A stretch of DNA of 23,990 nt, from NCBI GenBank assembly GCA_046727575.1, contig JBKPCV010000028.1:1-23990 (forward strand), given 5' to 3'. Below, piece after piece: positions 6,841-15,048 of this stretch. Source of the stretch: DASPTH01 sp046727575 (GTDB lineage: Bacteria > Actinomycetota > Acidimicrobiia > IMCC26256 > DASPTH01). How positions within the stretch are numbered: the stretch's first letter is position 1; each line of letters starts with the position of its first letter. The notes below the pieces were generated by a model, which saw only the letters and a list, made by a program, of their open reading frames with translations, made no database searches and was not told the DNA's origin. The translations under genes and the position numbers were made by a program.

Positions 6841-8429
6841 CCGGTCGCGACCGCGACCGGCAGCCCGAGGTGCTCGAGGATCACGTGAGCGGCGTTGCAG
6901 CCGGGGCCCATCGACACGCCCGAACCCGGGTGGCTCCCGGCACCGCACAAGAAGACGTTTTCGACCGGCGTGCGGTAGTTGCCGAGCTCGGGAACGGGCC
7001 GCAGTGAGCCGTTCTGGTACGGGAGGAACGCACCGTGCTGGTGCGTGCCCCGGACCGCGCTGGTGATGCGACGTTCGAGGTCGACCGGTGAGTTGGCGAC
7101 TCGACGGACCACCTTGCTGCGGAGGCCGGGGATGAAGCACTCGTCGAGCCAACCGAGCAGGTAGTCGGCGTACGGCTCGCGCGCGGCATCCCAGCTGTCG
7201 CTGGGGATCCCGGTACCGGTGGCGTCGCCGGTCAGCTCGTAGGGCACGTAGTGCGCGACGAGCTTGAGCAATCCCTTGCCGCTCGGCGCTCGTCCCGCGT
7301 CCACCAGCGACTCGTTGACCATGCCGATCATCGGCATCGCGGGAAGCTTGCCGTCCCGGCACTGGTCGAACATGACCGCGAGGTCGTTGACCGACGGTCC
7401 CGCCGCGTGGCTGTAGCTCGCTCGGCTGCCGTCCGGCACCGCCGCGAACGCGACCGGCTGATCGAGCGCCACGTACACCGTGAAGAACGAGTCGCCCCAC
7501 TCGTACTGGCGGATCTTGTCGGCAATGACCGATCCGACGACCGACTCGCCGAGCAGGTCGAGGACGAGGTGGCCGGGATCGACGTTCGACGCGACCACAC
7601 CGCCGACCGCGATCTCCTCGCCGTCGGTCAGGCGCACCGACACCGCTCGACCGTCGCGCACGACGATCGATTCGACCCGCTCGCCAGTGCGGATCTCGCC
7701 GTCGTGCCCGCGCAACACGTCTGCGAGCGCGCGCGATACCTCGTGCATGCCGCCCTTGACAGTGCTGCAGCCGACGTCCTGGACAGTGGACATGAAGAGC
7801 CATGCGAACTCCGCGCCGCCCACCTCGTCGGGCGAGAGCCCGGCGTGCAGCGCGAAGGATGCGACGAAGGCTCGGACGTCCTCGGACTCGAACGTCTCCT
7901 CCGCCCACGACCGGACGCTCTGCAGCGAGAACCGGTAGTCGGCCATGCCACCCGGTCGTTGCGCGACGGCCTCGATCTCGGACGCGATCGACGGAGGCGG
8001 GGAGAACATGCCCGCCACGATGTTGGGCTTCTCGGCGAGGAAGCGCTGGTACAGGGCGCGGTACGTCTGCGCGTCCTGCTCGGAGAACCGCGCCAATTCG
8101 CGTGCGGTGCCCTCCACGTCGCGGCGGACGAGGACGTACGCGCCATCACTGCGAACGTGCGCCCAGTTCGGGTCCGGTGTGATCAGCTCGAGTCCGTGAC
8201 CGGCGAGGTCGAGCTCGTCGAGCGCGGGGGAGAGCTTCGCGACGAGGAAGCCGCTGGCGTGGATGTCGGAGTGGAAGCCGGCTCCCGCGATCTCTTCGGT
8301 GATCGTCATGCCACCGAAGTCGCGGTACCGCTCGAGCACGAGCACCTTCAGCCCCGCTCGCGCGAGGTAGCAGCCGCACGTCAGGCCGTTGTGCCCGGCG
8401 CCGATGATGATCACGTCGTACGAAGGCAT
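6834..8429 (-). CDS. FAD-dependent oxidoreductase, PYROXD2/phytoene-desaturase-like
   Basis: The 531-residue protein begins with a dinucleotide-binding fold, DVIIIGAGHNGL (residues 5-16), then VLVLERYRDFGGM, the extended FAD site of the CrtI/amine-oxidase superfamily. Near the C-terminus, NVFLCGAGSHPGSGVSMGPG is the second FAD-contacting motif of phytoene-desaturase-like proteins. No carotenoid genes lie nearby, so a role like PYROXD2 (general FAD oxidoreductase) is more likely than carotenoid desaturation. The ATG is preceded by AAAGGAGAAG. A strong inverted repeat lies immediately upstream, between this gene and the EEP gene on the same strand. Confidence 0.88.
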   Translation of the reverse strand: MPSYDVIIIGAGHNGLTCGCYLARAGLKVLVLERYRDFGGMTITEEIAGAGFHSDIHASGFLVAKLSPALDELDLAGHGLELITPDPNWAHVRSDGAYVLVRRDVEGTARELARFSEQDAQTYRALYQRFLAEKPNIVAGMFSPPPSIASEIEAVAQRPGGMADYRFSLQSVRSWAEETFESEDVRAFVASFALHAGLSPDEVGGAEFAWLFMSTVQDVGCSTVKGGMHEVSRALADVLRGHDGEIRTGERVESIVVRDGRAVSVRLTDGEEIAVGGVVASNVDPGHLVLDLLGESVVGSVIADKIRQYEWGDSFFTVYVALDQPVAFAAVPDGSRASYSHAAGPSVNDLAVMFDQCRDGKLPAMPMIGMVNESLVDAGRAPSGKGLLKLVAHYVPYELTGDATGTGIPSDSWDAAREPYADYLLGWLDECFIPGLRSKVVRRVANSPVDLERRITSAVRGTHQHGAFLPYQNGSLRPVPELGNYRTPVENVFLCGAGSHPGSGVSMGPGCNAAHVILEHLGLPVAVATGD

Positions 8430-8446
8430 GCTTCTCCTTTCTCGCT

Positions 8447-8497
8447 CGTTTTGGCGTCGATGACTGTCGTATATCGACGCTGTTTGACGCCAAAACG
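8447..8497. promoter_or_regulatory. 12-bp inverted repeat with an alternative inner hairpin
   Basis: CGTTTTGGCGTC (8447-8458) and GACGCCAAAACG (8486-8497) are perfect 12-bp complements separated by 27 bp. The left arm can pair instead with a nearer segment: GCGTCGAT (8455-8462) and ATCGACGC (8473-8480). The element lies in the 78-bp gap between the EEP stop and the FAD oxidoreductase start, both on the minus strand. It may be a terminator of the EEP gene, an operator for the FAD gene, or both. Confidence 0.6.
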
Positions 8498-8507
8498 GAG
8501 GGCACCG

Positions 8508-9395
8508 TCAGTACCGCAGCTCCGCGACGACGGCGAGGTGGTCGGAGCCCCACATGCCGTCGACGGTGACGTCGCCGGCAACGCTCGCCGCGAGCACGTG
8601 ACCGACGCCGCCGAGTTTCGGTTGGCCGACCATCACGTGGTCGATGCGGCGGTCGAGGTCGAGCGTCGCCGCCGCGAACGGGTTGCTGTTCGACCATGTG
8701 TAACCCGGATCGTGGTTGCCCGCGGCCCGCCACGCGTCCCGGAGCGCAACGCCCGGTACGGGCGACGCGGCCTGGCCAGTCAGCAGCCGCAGCTCGTCGC
8801 TCGATTGCTCAGCATTGAAGTCACCGCAGACGACGGCGGGGAACGAGCGCGGTCTGTTCTCGCTCAGGAAGCGGGCGATGTCACGCGTCTGCTCCTGGCG
8901 CACCGCGCTGTGGTCCGCAGCCCAGCTCAGGTGGGCACAGAACACCTGGATCGGGCCGCGTGGTCCGTCGACCTCGGCGAACACACAGAGACGCTCCTCA
9001 CCTTCCTCGTCGAGAGCATCGAAGGCCCCGCGACGCGGCAGCACCCGCACCTGGTGCCGCGTGATCGGCCAGCGTGCGAGCACCGCGTTGCCGGAACGAA
9101 CGCCGTCTTGCTCGAAGTTGTGCGCGTACACCGGGTCGGTGTAGCCGAGGGCGTCGGCCAGCTCACGCGCCTGGTTCCGACCGTCGTCCTCCCAGACCTC
9201 CTGCAACGCGAGGATGTCGGCGTCGATCACGCGCAGGTTCTCCACGATGACCGGCAGCCGCGTTTCCCACGGGCCGTTGCGTCCCCAGAGGTTCCACGTC
9301 GTGACCCGTACACGTGTGGTGACCAACGGCCCGTAGCCGGGGTCGTACTCAGTGGGGTCGGGTGCGCGAACTCCCACGACGAAATCATGGCTCAT
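8508..9395 (-). CDS. Endonuclease/exonuclease/phosphatase (EEP) family protein
   Basis: The 295-residue protein has all EEP landmarks in order: TTWNLWG with N35, LQEV with metal-binding E66, CAHLSW, GDFNAEQSS with the Asp-Asn pair, RIDHVMV, and the C-terminal SDHLAV with the catalytic Asp-His. The family hydrolyses phosphodiester or phosphomonoester bonds in DNA, inositol phosphates or sphingomyelin; the substrate here cannot be told. No signal peptide is visible, so it is probably cytoplasmic. The first 25 residues lie before the fold and have no clear ribosome site, so the true start may be further in. It diverges from the P450 gene. Confidence 0.88.
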   Translation of the reverse strand: MSHDFVVGVRAPDPTEYDPGYGPLVTTRVRVTTWNLWGRNGPWETRLPVIVENLRVIDADILALQEVWEDDGRNQARELADALGYTDPVYAHNFEQDGVRSGNAVLARWPITRHQVRVLPRRGAFDALDEEGEERLCVFAEVDGPRGPIQVFCAHLSWAADHSAVRQEQTRDIARFLSENRPRSFPAVVCGDFNAEQSSDELRLLTGQAASPVPGVALRDAWRAAGNHDPGYTWSNSNPFAAATLDLDRRIDHVMVGQPKLGGVGHVLAASVAGDVTVDGMWGSDHLAVVAELRY

Positions 9396-9439
9396 GTCAG
9401 ACTGTCGCGGGCCGCCGCACCCGGTGGCTGGGGAGCGAG

Positions 9440-10717
9440 GTGACCGTGCCCACGAAGCCCGAGGACGTCAGCAGCAGCGTACGCATCGACGTGGACCACC
9501 ACACGGACGCGTTCAACCTGAACGAGCTCGACGAGTGGGCCGTGCTCCGCGAGCGGTGCCCGGTCGCGTTCAACACGCGCTACGGCGGCTTCTGGATGGT
9601 GACCAACTACGAGGGCGTCGCACAGGTCGCCCGCGACGGCGAGACGTTCGCCCACAAGTACGCCCCCAACGCGCCCGACGGCATCGACTACTACGGCGAG
9701 ACCGGAATCCCGCGGCCCGAAGGCGTTCCCGCGCTCGGGATCGGCGAGGTCGACGGGCCGTACCACCAGGAGTTGCGGCGTGCGCTCAACCCGTTCCTCT
9801 CGCCGCCCGCGGTCGACGTGATGCGGCCGTTCATGGAGCAGTCGGTGACCTGGTTTCTCGACCAGAAGATCGAGACGGGCGCGATGGACCTCGTGCTCGA
9901 CTACACCAACCCGGTCCCAGCGGCGCTCACGATGAAGATGATGGGCCTCCCGTGCGACGACTGGAAGCGCTACGCCGACATGTTCCACGCGGTATTGAGC
10001 TATCCCGTGCAGTCAGAGGAGTACATGCGGGCGACCGCGCCCATGGAGGAAATGGGCGCCCAGCTGCTGGAGTTCGCCGCCGCGCGACGCGCCGATCCGA
10101 AGGACGACCTGACGAGCTTCCTGGTGCGCCTCGAGATCGAGGGAGCACCGCTCAGCGACGCTCAGATCTACGACATCTTGTGGAACCTGATCGGTGGGGG
10201 CGTCGACACCACGACGTCGTTGACGTCGTGGGCCCTCTATCACCTCGCCGCCCATCCCGAGTTGCGGACACAGCTCATCGAGCGGCCGGAACTGTACGTC
10301 AACGCGGCCGACGAGTTCCTGCGCTACTACTCGGTGAACCAGACGCTCAGCAGAACCGTGACGCGCGACGTCGAGCTGTGCGGGCAGCAGCTGCGCCGCA
10401 ACGACCGCGTGCTGATCAGCTGGCTCTCGGCGAACCACGACGCAACGGAGTTCGACCGTCCCGACGAGGTGGTCCTCGACCGGCGCGTCAATCGCCATCT
10501 CGCGTTCGGGCTCGGCCCACACCGCTGCATCGGCTCGCACCTGGCGCGCGTCATGTTCACGGTGATGGTCAAAGAGGTACTCGAGCGGATTCCCGACTAC
10601 ACGGTCGATCTCGACACTGTGCGGCAGTACCTGGGCAGTCCAGCGATGACGGGCCTCGTCGACCTGCCGGCCACGTTCACCCCGGGTCCGGTCGTCGGCG
10701 TGGCCAAGCCGTTCTGA
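9440..10717 (+). CDS. Cytochrome P450
   Basis: From GTG 9440 the protein has 425 residues. An I-helix motif GGGVDTTTS has its Asp at 256, the K-helix E292-x-x-R295 is present, and the heme loop is FGLGPHRCIGSH with the thiolate ligand C363. It is a soluble bacterial class I P450, using ferredoxin and a reductase that are not encoded here. The substrate is unknown; surrounding lipid and CoA genes hint at a hydrophobic compound. GGGGAG lies just before the GTG, and a second GTG at 9446 is an equally good start. The stop overlaps the next gene start (TGATG). Confidence 0.93.
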   Translation: MTVPTKPEDVSSSVRIDVDHHTDAFNLNELDEWAVLRERCPVAFNTRYGGFWMVTNYEGVAQVARDGETFAHKYAPNAPDGIDYYGETGIPRPEGVPALGIGEVDGPYHQELRRALNPFLSPPAVDVMRPFMEQSVTWFLDQKIETGAMDLVLDYTNPVPAALTMKMMGLPCDDWKRYADMFHAVLSYPVQSEEYMRATAPMEEMGAQLLEFAAARRADPKDDLTSFLVRLEIEGAPLSDAQIYDILWNLIGGGVDTTTSLTSWALYHLAAHPELRTQLIERPELYVNAADEFLRYYSVNQTLSRTVTRDVELCGQQLRRNDRVLISWLSANHDATEFDRPDEVVLDRRVNRHLAFGLGPHRCIGSHLARVMFTVMVKEVLERIPDYTVDLDTVRQYLGSPAMTGLVDLPATFTPGPVVGVAKPF

Positions 10718-11232
10718 TGACCAGCGCGGAGCTGCTCGTCGATGCGTTCGGGAGGATCCGTGAGATCGTCGATCACGCGGTCGACGGGCTGACTCCCGAC
10801 CAGCTCGCGTTCCGAGCCGATGCGGACGCCAACTCCATCGCCTGGCTGGTCTGGCACCTCACGCGCATTCAGGACGACCACGTTGCCGACGTCGCGCACA
10901 CCGAGCAGGTGTGGACGTCACGACGCTGGGCCGAGCGGTTCTCCTTGCCGTTCGACACGCGCGCAACCGGGTACGGGCACACCGCGAACGAGGTCGCCGC
11001 CGTGCAGGTGCCGTCCGGCGAGGTGCTGACGGGCTACTACGACGACGTCCACGAGCACACGCTCCGGTACGTGCGAGGCATCACAGACCCCGATCTCGAC
11101 CGCATCGTCGACGAGAGATGGGACCCTCCCGTGTCGCTCGGTGTCCGGTTGGTCAGTGTCATCTCGGACAACCTCCAGCACGCCGGACAGGCAGCGTTCC
11201 TGCGCGGCATCGTGACACGGCAGCGCCGCTGA
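10717..11232 (+). CDS. DinB/maleylpyruvate-isomerase-fold (DUF664-like) protein
   Basis: The 171-residue protein resembles the four-helix DinB-like superfamily. The second helix has NSIAWLVWHLTRIQDDH with H47 and H55, and the last helix has DNLQHAGQAAFLRG with another His. Three such histidines form the metal site of this fold, which includes mycothiol- or bacillithiol-dependent transferases and isomerases. Its ATG overlaps the P450 stop codon, so it is almost certainly cotranslated with the P450 and may act on a product of that enzyme or protect against it. The reaction is not known. Confidence 0.8.
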   Translation: MTSAELLVDAFGRIREIVDHAVDGLTPDQLAFRADADANSIAWLVWHLTRIQDDHVADVAHTEQVWTSRRWAERFSLPFDTRATGYGHTANEVAAVQVPSGEVLTGYYDDVHEHTLRYVRGITDPDLDRIVDERWDPPVSLGVRLVSVISDNLQHAGQAAFLRGIVTRQRR

Positions 11233-11293
11233 CCTGCCTTGCACCGGGCCGTGTCGGCGGTAGAAGGGACAATCCGTAGGGACGCGGAGTCGA

Positions 11294-11578
11294 GTGCAGG
11301 TGAACGGGATCGACGCGGTCACGAGCCAGATCTCGATGGTGTCGTGGCTCTCCGCTGGGACACTGATCAAGGGTCTCGAGGTCGCGGGTAGGTGTCCCAC
11401 ACAGGCGAACTTCATCAAGAAGCTCCGTGCGGTGAAGGGATTCGACGCCGGCGGTCTGATCCAGCCGGTCGACTTCAAGCCCGCGTTCGGGAAGCCGCTC
11501 CTGTGCCTGTAGATGGTGGGCGACCACTGGGAGCCGGCGTTCGGCGGCAAGCTCTTCTGCGGGAAGGAACTGACGTAG
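11294..11578 (+). pseudogene. Decayed C-terminal fragment of an ABC substrate-binding protein
   Basis: One frame encodes about 94 residues, interrupted by a TAG at 11510-11512 and ending at a TAG at 11576-11578. It reads SAGTLIKGLEVAGRCPT near the start, then GFDAGGLIQPVDFKPAFGKP, and after the stop MVGDHWEPAFGGKLFCGKEL. This series matches the C-terminus of branched-chain amino-acid-type periplasmic binding proteins (Peripla_BP_6), including the two cysteines normally paired there. The signal peptide and N-terminal two thirds are missing, and no permease or ATPase gene is present. It is therefore a relic. A short functional gene is unlikely. Confidence 0.7.
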
Positions 11579-11630
11579 CCGCGGCGCGCGGGCCCGAGTC
11601 GGTATAGCGGCGTGTCGTTACCGCGGACCG

Positions 11631-13337
11631 TCAGGTCTCGGTGACCTGTCGAGGGCGCGCGCGGTAGCGATCTGGATTGACGTCGCGGTTCACCACGACG
11701 TCGATCACCGTCGGACGGTTCGCCGCCTGCGCGTCCTTGATCGCCGCGGGAAGATCTCGGCTGTCGTCGACACGCACCCCGCCGGCACCGAAGCCGCGTG
11801 CGATGGCGGCATGGTCGATCGAGCCGAAGTTCGACGCGACCTCGCGACCACCCTGGTGGTGACGGACCATACCGAGGCCGGCATCGTTCATCACCACGCA
11901 GACGACCGGGATGTCGTGCTCCACCGCAGTGGCGAGCGCCGAGATCGCCATCATGAAGCCGCCGTCGCCCGCGACCGCGACGCTCGGTTCGTCGGGCCGG
12001 GCGAGCTTCACACCGAGCGCCCCCGGCAGGGCCCAACCCATACCGGCAAGGCCGCCGGGCGCGAAGAGCGACCATGGCTTCTGGGTCTCGAAGAACAGGC
12101 ACATCCAGACGCGGTTGAAGCCGGCGTCGAGCGTGACGTTGCTCATCGGGTCGAGGTTCTCCTGGAGCAGACGCACGAGTCGTTGCGGCATCACCGGCGA
12201 GCTCTCTTCCCAGACCGCGTCGTCGTTGGAGAGCGGGTCGGTGGCCCGCCGTTCCGCGAGGCTCGCCACGGTGCGTTCGGCGCGGTCGCGCTCGGGTCCT
12301 CGCGCCCGGCACGCGGTCACGAGCTGGCGGAGCACGACGCGCGCGTCGCCGACCAACGGGACGTCGACGGGAACCGACCATCCGACGTGACGTGGTTCGA
12401 CGTCGACCTGGACCACGGTCTGGCGCGCCGAGTCGACCAGGCGGCCTCCGGCGCGATCACTCCCGGTGAGCTTCGCACCGACGACCAGGACGACGTCGGC
12501 ATCCCGCACCGTGTCGTTGGCGACCGCGCGGCCGTATGTACCCATCATTCCCAGTGCGAGCGGATCGCTCTCTGCGATCGCGCTCTTGCCCTTGTACGAC
12601 GTCGTCACCGCTGCGCCGAGCAGCGATGCCAGTTCTCGCAGCTCTGCGTGCGCGGCAGCGTTGTGCACACCCTTTCCCGCGATGATGACGGGCCGCTCGC
12701 CGTCGACGAGCGCCGCCGCAGCCTCGTCGACGGAAGGTGCGTCCGCGGCCGGCGGCGCGAGAACCGTGCCCCGCTTCGGATTGTGGAGGTCAGCGGCGGT
12801 GGCCTCGTCGATGTCGCCGACCACCGCGGCGCTGCGCATGACGACAGCAGCGGGCCCCGGCGCGCCGCTGGTCGCGTGACGAAGCGCTTCGTGGGTGCCC
12901 AACACGGCCTCACGGGGCGTCGTCGCGAGCGTTGCGTACTTCGTGATGTGCCGCATGATGCCGAGCAGATCGGCATGGCCATAGTCGCCGGTGACGTTCT
13001 GACTCGTCGGCAGCGGCATCGCGTTGTTGTCGGAGGTGTCTCCGAAGACGATCATCGGCGAACTGCTGTGGAACGCCTCGGTCACGCCGAACACCGCGTA
13101 CGATCCCATGAACGCGCCTTGTCCCATGATCGCGACCGGTTGCCCGCTGGCGCGCGCGTACGCGTCGGCCATGATCGCCGCCTGCGTCTCCGTGCGCACG
13201 AGCAATGCCTCCACGCCGTCCGGCACCTCAGGACTCTCGGTGAAGATGCCGACGGTCCCGCCGCCGGGTACGCCGAAGATGTACGGAACGCCGGCGTCCC
13301 GAAGCACACGAAGGATGTGGTGGCCTGCTGTCGCCAT
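11631..13337 (-). CDS. Thiamine-diphosphate-dependent enzyme, acetolactate synthase/benzoylformate decarboxylase-like
   Basis: From ATG 13337, preceded by GGAGG, the protein has 568 residues and three ThDP-family domains. The N-terminal PYR domain has YIFGVPGGG and catalytic E50 in RTETQAAIMADAYAR. The middle domain has the GERPVIIAGKGV strand. The C-terminal PP domain has G457-D458-G459 and N484-D485, the magnesium/ThDP motif. Such enzymes decarboxylate 2-oxo acids and may ligate the product. No regulatory subunit gene is adjacent, which argues against biosynthetic acetolactate synthase. It follows the two-domain VOC gene by 40 bp on the same strand. Confidence 0.88.
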   Translation of the reverse strand: MATAGHHILRVLRDAGVPYIFGVPGGGTVGIFTESPEVPDGVEALLVRTETQAAIMADAYARASGQPVAIMGQGAFMGSYAVFGVTEAFHSSSPMIVFGDTSDNNAMPLPTSQNVTGDYGHADLLGIMRHITKYATLATTPREAVLGTHEALRHATSGAPGPAAVVMRSAAVVGDIDEATAADLHNPKRGTVLAPPAADAPSVDEAAAALVDGERPVIIAGKGVHNAAAHAELRELASLLGAAVTTSYKGKSAIAESDPLALGMMGTYGRAVANDTVRDADVVLVVGAKLTGSDRAGGRLVDSARQTVVQVDVEPRHVGWSVPVDVPLVGDARVVLRQLVTACRARGPERDRAERTVASLAERRATDPLSNDDAVWEESSPVMPQRLVRLLQENLDPMSNVTLDAGFNRVWMCLFFETQKPWSLFAPGGLAGMGWALPGALGVKLARPDEPSVAVAGDGGFMMAISALATAVEHDIPVVCVVMNDAGLGMVRHHQGGREVASNFGSIDHAAIARGFGAGGVRVDDSRDLPAAIKDAQAANRPTVIDVVVNRDVNPDRYRARPRQVTET

Positions 13338-13377
13338 GGCGCCTCCTCGGACCGTGCCGCCGTTTCGACGGTAGCCC

Positions 13378-14286
13378 TCAAGGTGAACGTGCATCGCCGA
13401 CGAGCGCGCGGTCGGAGAAGCGATAGTCGGTGTTCCAGGTGCGAGCGCGTTCGAGGACGAGCGCGTGCTCGTTGACCTCGGCGACCGGTGCTCGATGAAG
13501 ACCGAGATAGCGCTCCGCTTGCTCCAGGTCGCGCACCTTGAACGTGATCCCGGTCACGCACTGTCCCACACTGGCCAGTTCACGCGCGAGCACCGAGGTC
13601 GCGTCGCGTGGCTGCGCGAGTTCCACGATCGTGTCCTCGCCGACCAACAGGAACCGCGCCTCGGCGTCGGCGACCGAGGCGTCTTGATCGGGGAGCGCGA
13701 CCGCGTCGAGCACGTCGGTGTAGAAGACGGCAGCCGAGGCGACATCGTGCACCACGACAGTGACGTGCGAGAGCCGTTCGAGACCCAGGGGATGCTGATT
13801 CGGCCAGAAGTCGTCGCGGAATGCCGGCCAGTGCGGGCTGAATCGAGGGTCGGTACGGTGCCAGGGAGCCGGGCCAGCCGACTCGCTGAACTCGAGCATC
13901 CCCGGTGTGTCCTTCGGGTGCGCGAACACCGTGCCCGGGCTCCCGCCATCGGTGATCCGCACCCCCGCCCCCTCCAGGCGGCGCGCCACCGCGGGCGTGT
14001 TGTCGACGTAGAACGCGATGTTGTGGACGCGCGGACCATACCGGTCCATGTAGCGGAACCAACTCGTGCCCTTCTGGCCATCCTCGGGGGGGAGGGGCTG
14101 CATCGCCTCGATGGAGGTCTCGGCAATGACATAGATCGCGCCATGCCGGTGCCAGTGTGCGGAATAGTTCCGCATGACACACAGCGGTGCGAAGAGGCTG
14201 CCGAAGAAGAACTCTGCGTCGGCGATGGAGTCGACGAGCGGAGTCAGGTGGAACAGCTTGCCGATACGAAACCCGTTGGATGTCAT
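13378..14286 (-). CDS. Two-domain VOC family protein
   Basis: The 302-residue protein contains two VOC units. The first (about 8-150) has H13 in LFHLTPLV, RVHNIAFYVD and TPGMLEFSE, positions that carry His, His and Glu metal ligands in methylmalonyl-CoA epimerase-like and dioxygenase-like members. The second (about 170-280) begins LERLSHVTVVVHDVASAAVFYTDVL and is less clearly supplied with ligands. Two VOC units in one chain also occur in extradiol dioxygenases. The ThDP enzyme gene follows 40 bp downstream, so the two probably work on one substrate series. AAGGA precedes the ATG. Confidence 0.82.
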   Translation of the reverse strand: MTSNGFRIGKLFHLTPLVDSIADAEFFFGSLFAPLCVMRNYSAHWHRHGAIYVIAETSIEAMQPLPPEDGQKGTSWFRYMDRYGPRVHNIAFYVDNTPAVARRLEGAGVRITDGGSPGTVFAHPKDTPGMLEFSESAGPAPWHRTDPRFSPHWPAFRDDFWPNQHPLGLERLSHVTVVVHDVASAAVFYTDVLDAVALPDQDASVADAEARFLLVGEDTIVELAQPRDATSVLARELASVGQCVTGITFKVRDLEQAERYLGLHRAPVAEVNEHALVLERARTWNTDYRFSDRALVGDARSP

Positions 14287-14325
14287 CCCCGTCCTTGTCG
14301 TTGTTCGCTCGCGTTTGGTCTACCA

Positions 14326-14346
14326 CCCCTCCGACGGTTTGAGGGG
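14326..14346 (-). terminator. Possible hairpin terminator after the thioesterase gene
   Basis: CCCCTC (14326-14331) and GAGGGG (14341-14346) form a 6-bp GC-rich stem with a 9-nt loop, in the 130-bp gap between the thioesterase stop and the VOC start on the same strand. There is no T-tract. Confidence 0.3.
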
Positions 14347-14416
14347 GTTGCGCGCCGAGCGACTCGACGCACGGCTCACCCTGGACGACCCCGACCCGGC
14401 ATGATGGCGGGGAGGG

Positions 14417-14824
14417 TCAGTTCGTGAGGACCGCCTGGGTCTGGATGGTGCGGCTGACGAGCTTGCCGTCGTCACGGGAGACGTCGGTCTGCACCACGAT
14501 CGTGCGCCGTCCGACGTGCAGTGGTGTGGCAACGCCCGTCACGGTGCCGCCGGTGCAACCGCGCAGAAAGTTGGTCTTCGACTCGATCGTCGACGTATCC
14601 GCGCCGCGAGGCAGGTTCAGCGTCGCGCACATCGCGCCCACGGAGTCGGCCAACGCCATGATGAAGCCACCGTGGAGCGTGTTCCCCGCGGTGCACCATT
14701 CTCGCTTCCATTCGGCGATCGCCTCCACCCGCGTGGGATCGACGCTCGTGGCGACGATGCCCAACTCCTTCGTGAACGGCGCGAGTCGATGGACAGAGTC
14801 CGTGTACTCGGAAGCATCCGTCAT
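14417..14824 (-). CDS. PaaI-family hotdog thioesterase
   Basis: From ATG 14824 the protein has 135 residues, the usual size of a single hotdog thioesterase. The NTLHGGFIMALADSVGAM segment holds H51-G-G and D60, the PaaI/YbgC-type active-site signature. The back strand includes SKTNFLRGCTGGTVTGVA. These enzymes hydrolyse acyl- or aryl-CoA thioesters as tetramers in the cytoplasm. The frame remains open for 80 more codons upstream, but that extension crosses a strong hairpin and has no protein-like character. A small inverted repeat, CTGCCA-AGAC-TGGCAG (14826-14841), touches the start codon, and no clear ribosome site is seen. Confidence 0.87.
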   Translation of the reverse strand: MTDASEYTDSVHRLAPFTKELGIVATSVDPTRVEAIAEWKREWCTAGNTLHGGFIMALADSVGAMCATLNLPRGADTSTIESKTNFLRGCTGGTVTGVATPLHVGRRTIVVQTDVSRDDGKLVSRTIQTQAVLTN

Positions 14825-14985
14825 GCTGCCAAGACTGGCAGGAGGGGCGCGCGTCGCGCCTACTCCGCTGGCACGTACTCGGTTGCAAGAGCCGCGTGTG
14901 CCTGCGATCAGGACGGTCGAGGTACGCGTGATCGCCTTCCTCGGCTGACGTCGGATCCCACGCGCACCACTGACGCCAGACGCGA

Positions 14986-15023
14986 ACACCGGGAGCGGCC
15001 CGTTTCGAGGTCGCTCCCGGTGT
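14986..15023. terminator. Strong 12-bp hairpin in the intergenic region
   Basis: ACACCGGGAGCG (14986-14997) and CGCTCCCGGTGT (15012-15023) are perfect complements with a 14-nt loop that can pair a little further. No annotated gene ends here. The element lies in a 371-bp gap between the divergent thioesterase and response-regulator starts. It may terminate or attenuate a minus-strand transcript. No T-tract follows on either strand. Confidence 0.55.
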
Positions 15024-15048
15024 CGCGGGGGGAAGTGCTTCGCCTCAC

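Noticed and set aside
7251..9443. A 730-codon open frame on the plus strand across the FAD oxidoreductase and EEP genes.
   Set aside because: It is an antisense shadow of two well-recognised minus-strand genes, caused by high GC at third positions. Its residues (Arg, His and Asp rich) match no fold.
9352..11232. A fusion of an N-terminal extension with the DinB-like protein in one 626-codon frame.
   Set aside because: The N-terminal part is the wrong frame of the P450 gene. The DinB-like protein starts at ATG 10717, overlapping the P450 stop.
11811..13475. A 554-codon plus-strand open frame opposite the ThDP enzyme.
   Set aside because: It lies entirely antisense to the ThDP enzyme gene, whose cofactor motifs are intact, and has no ribosome site or family resemblance.
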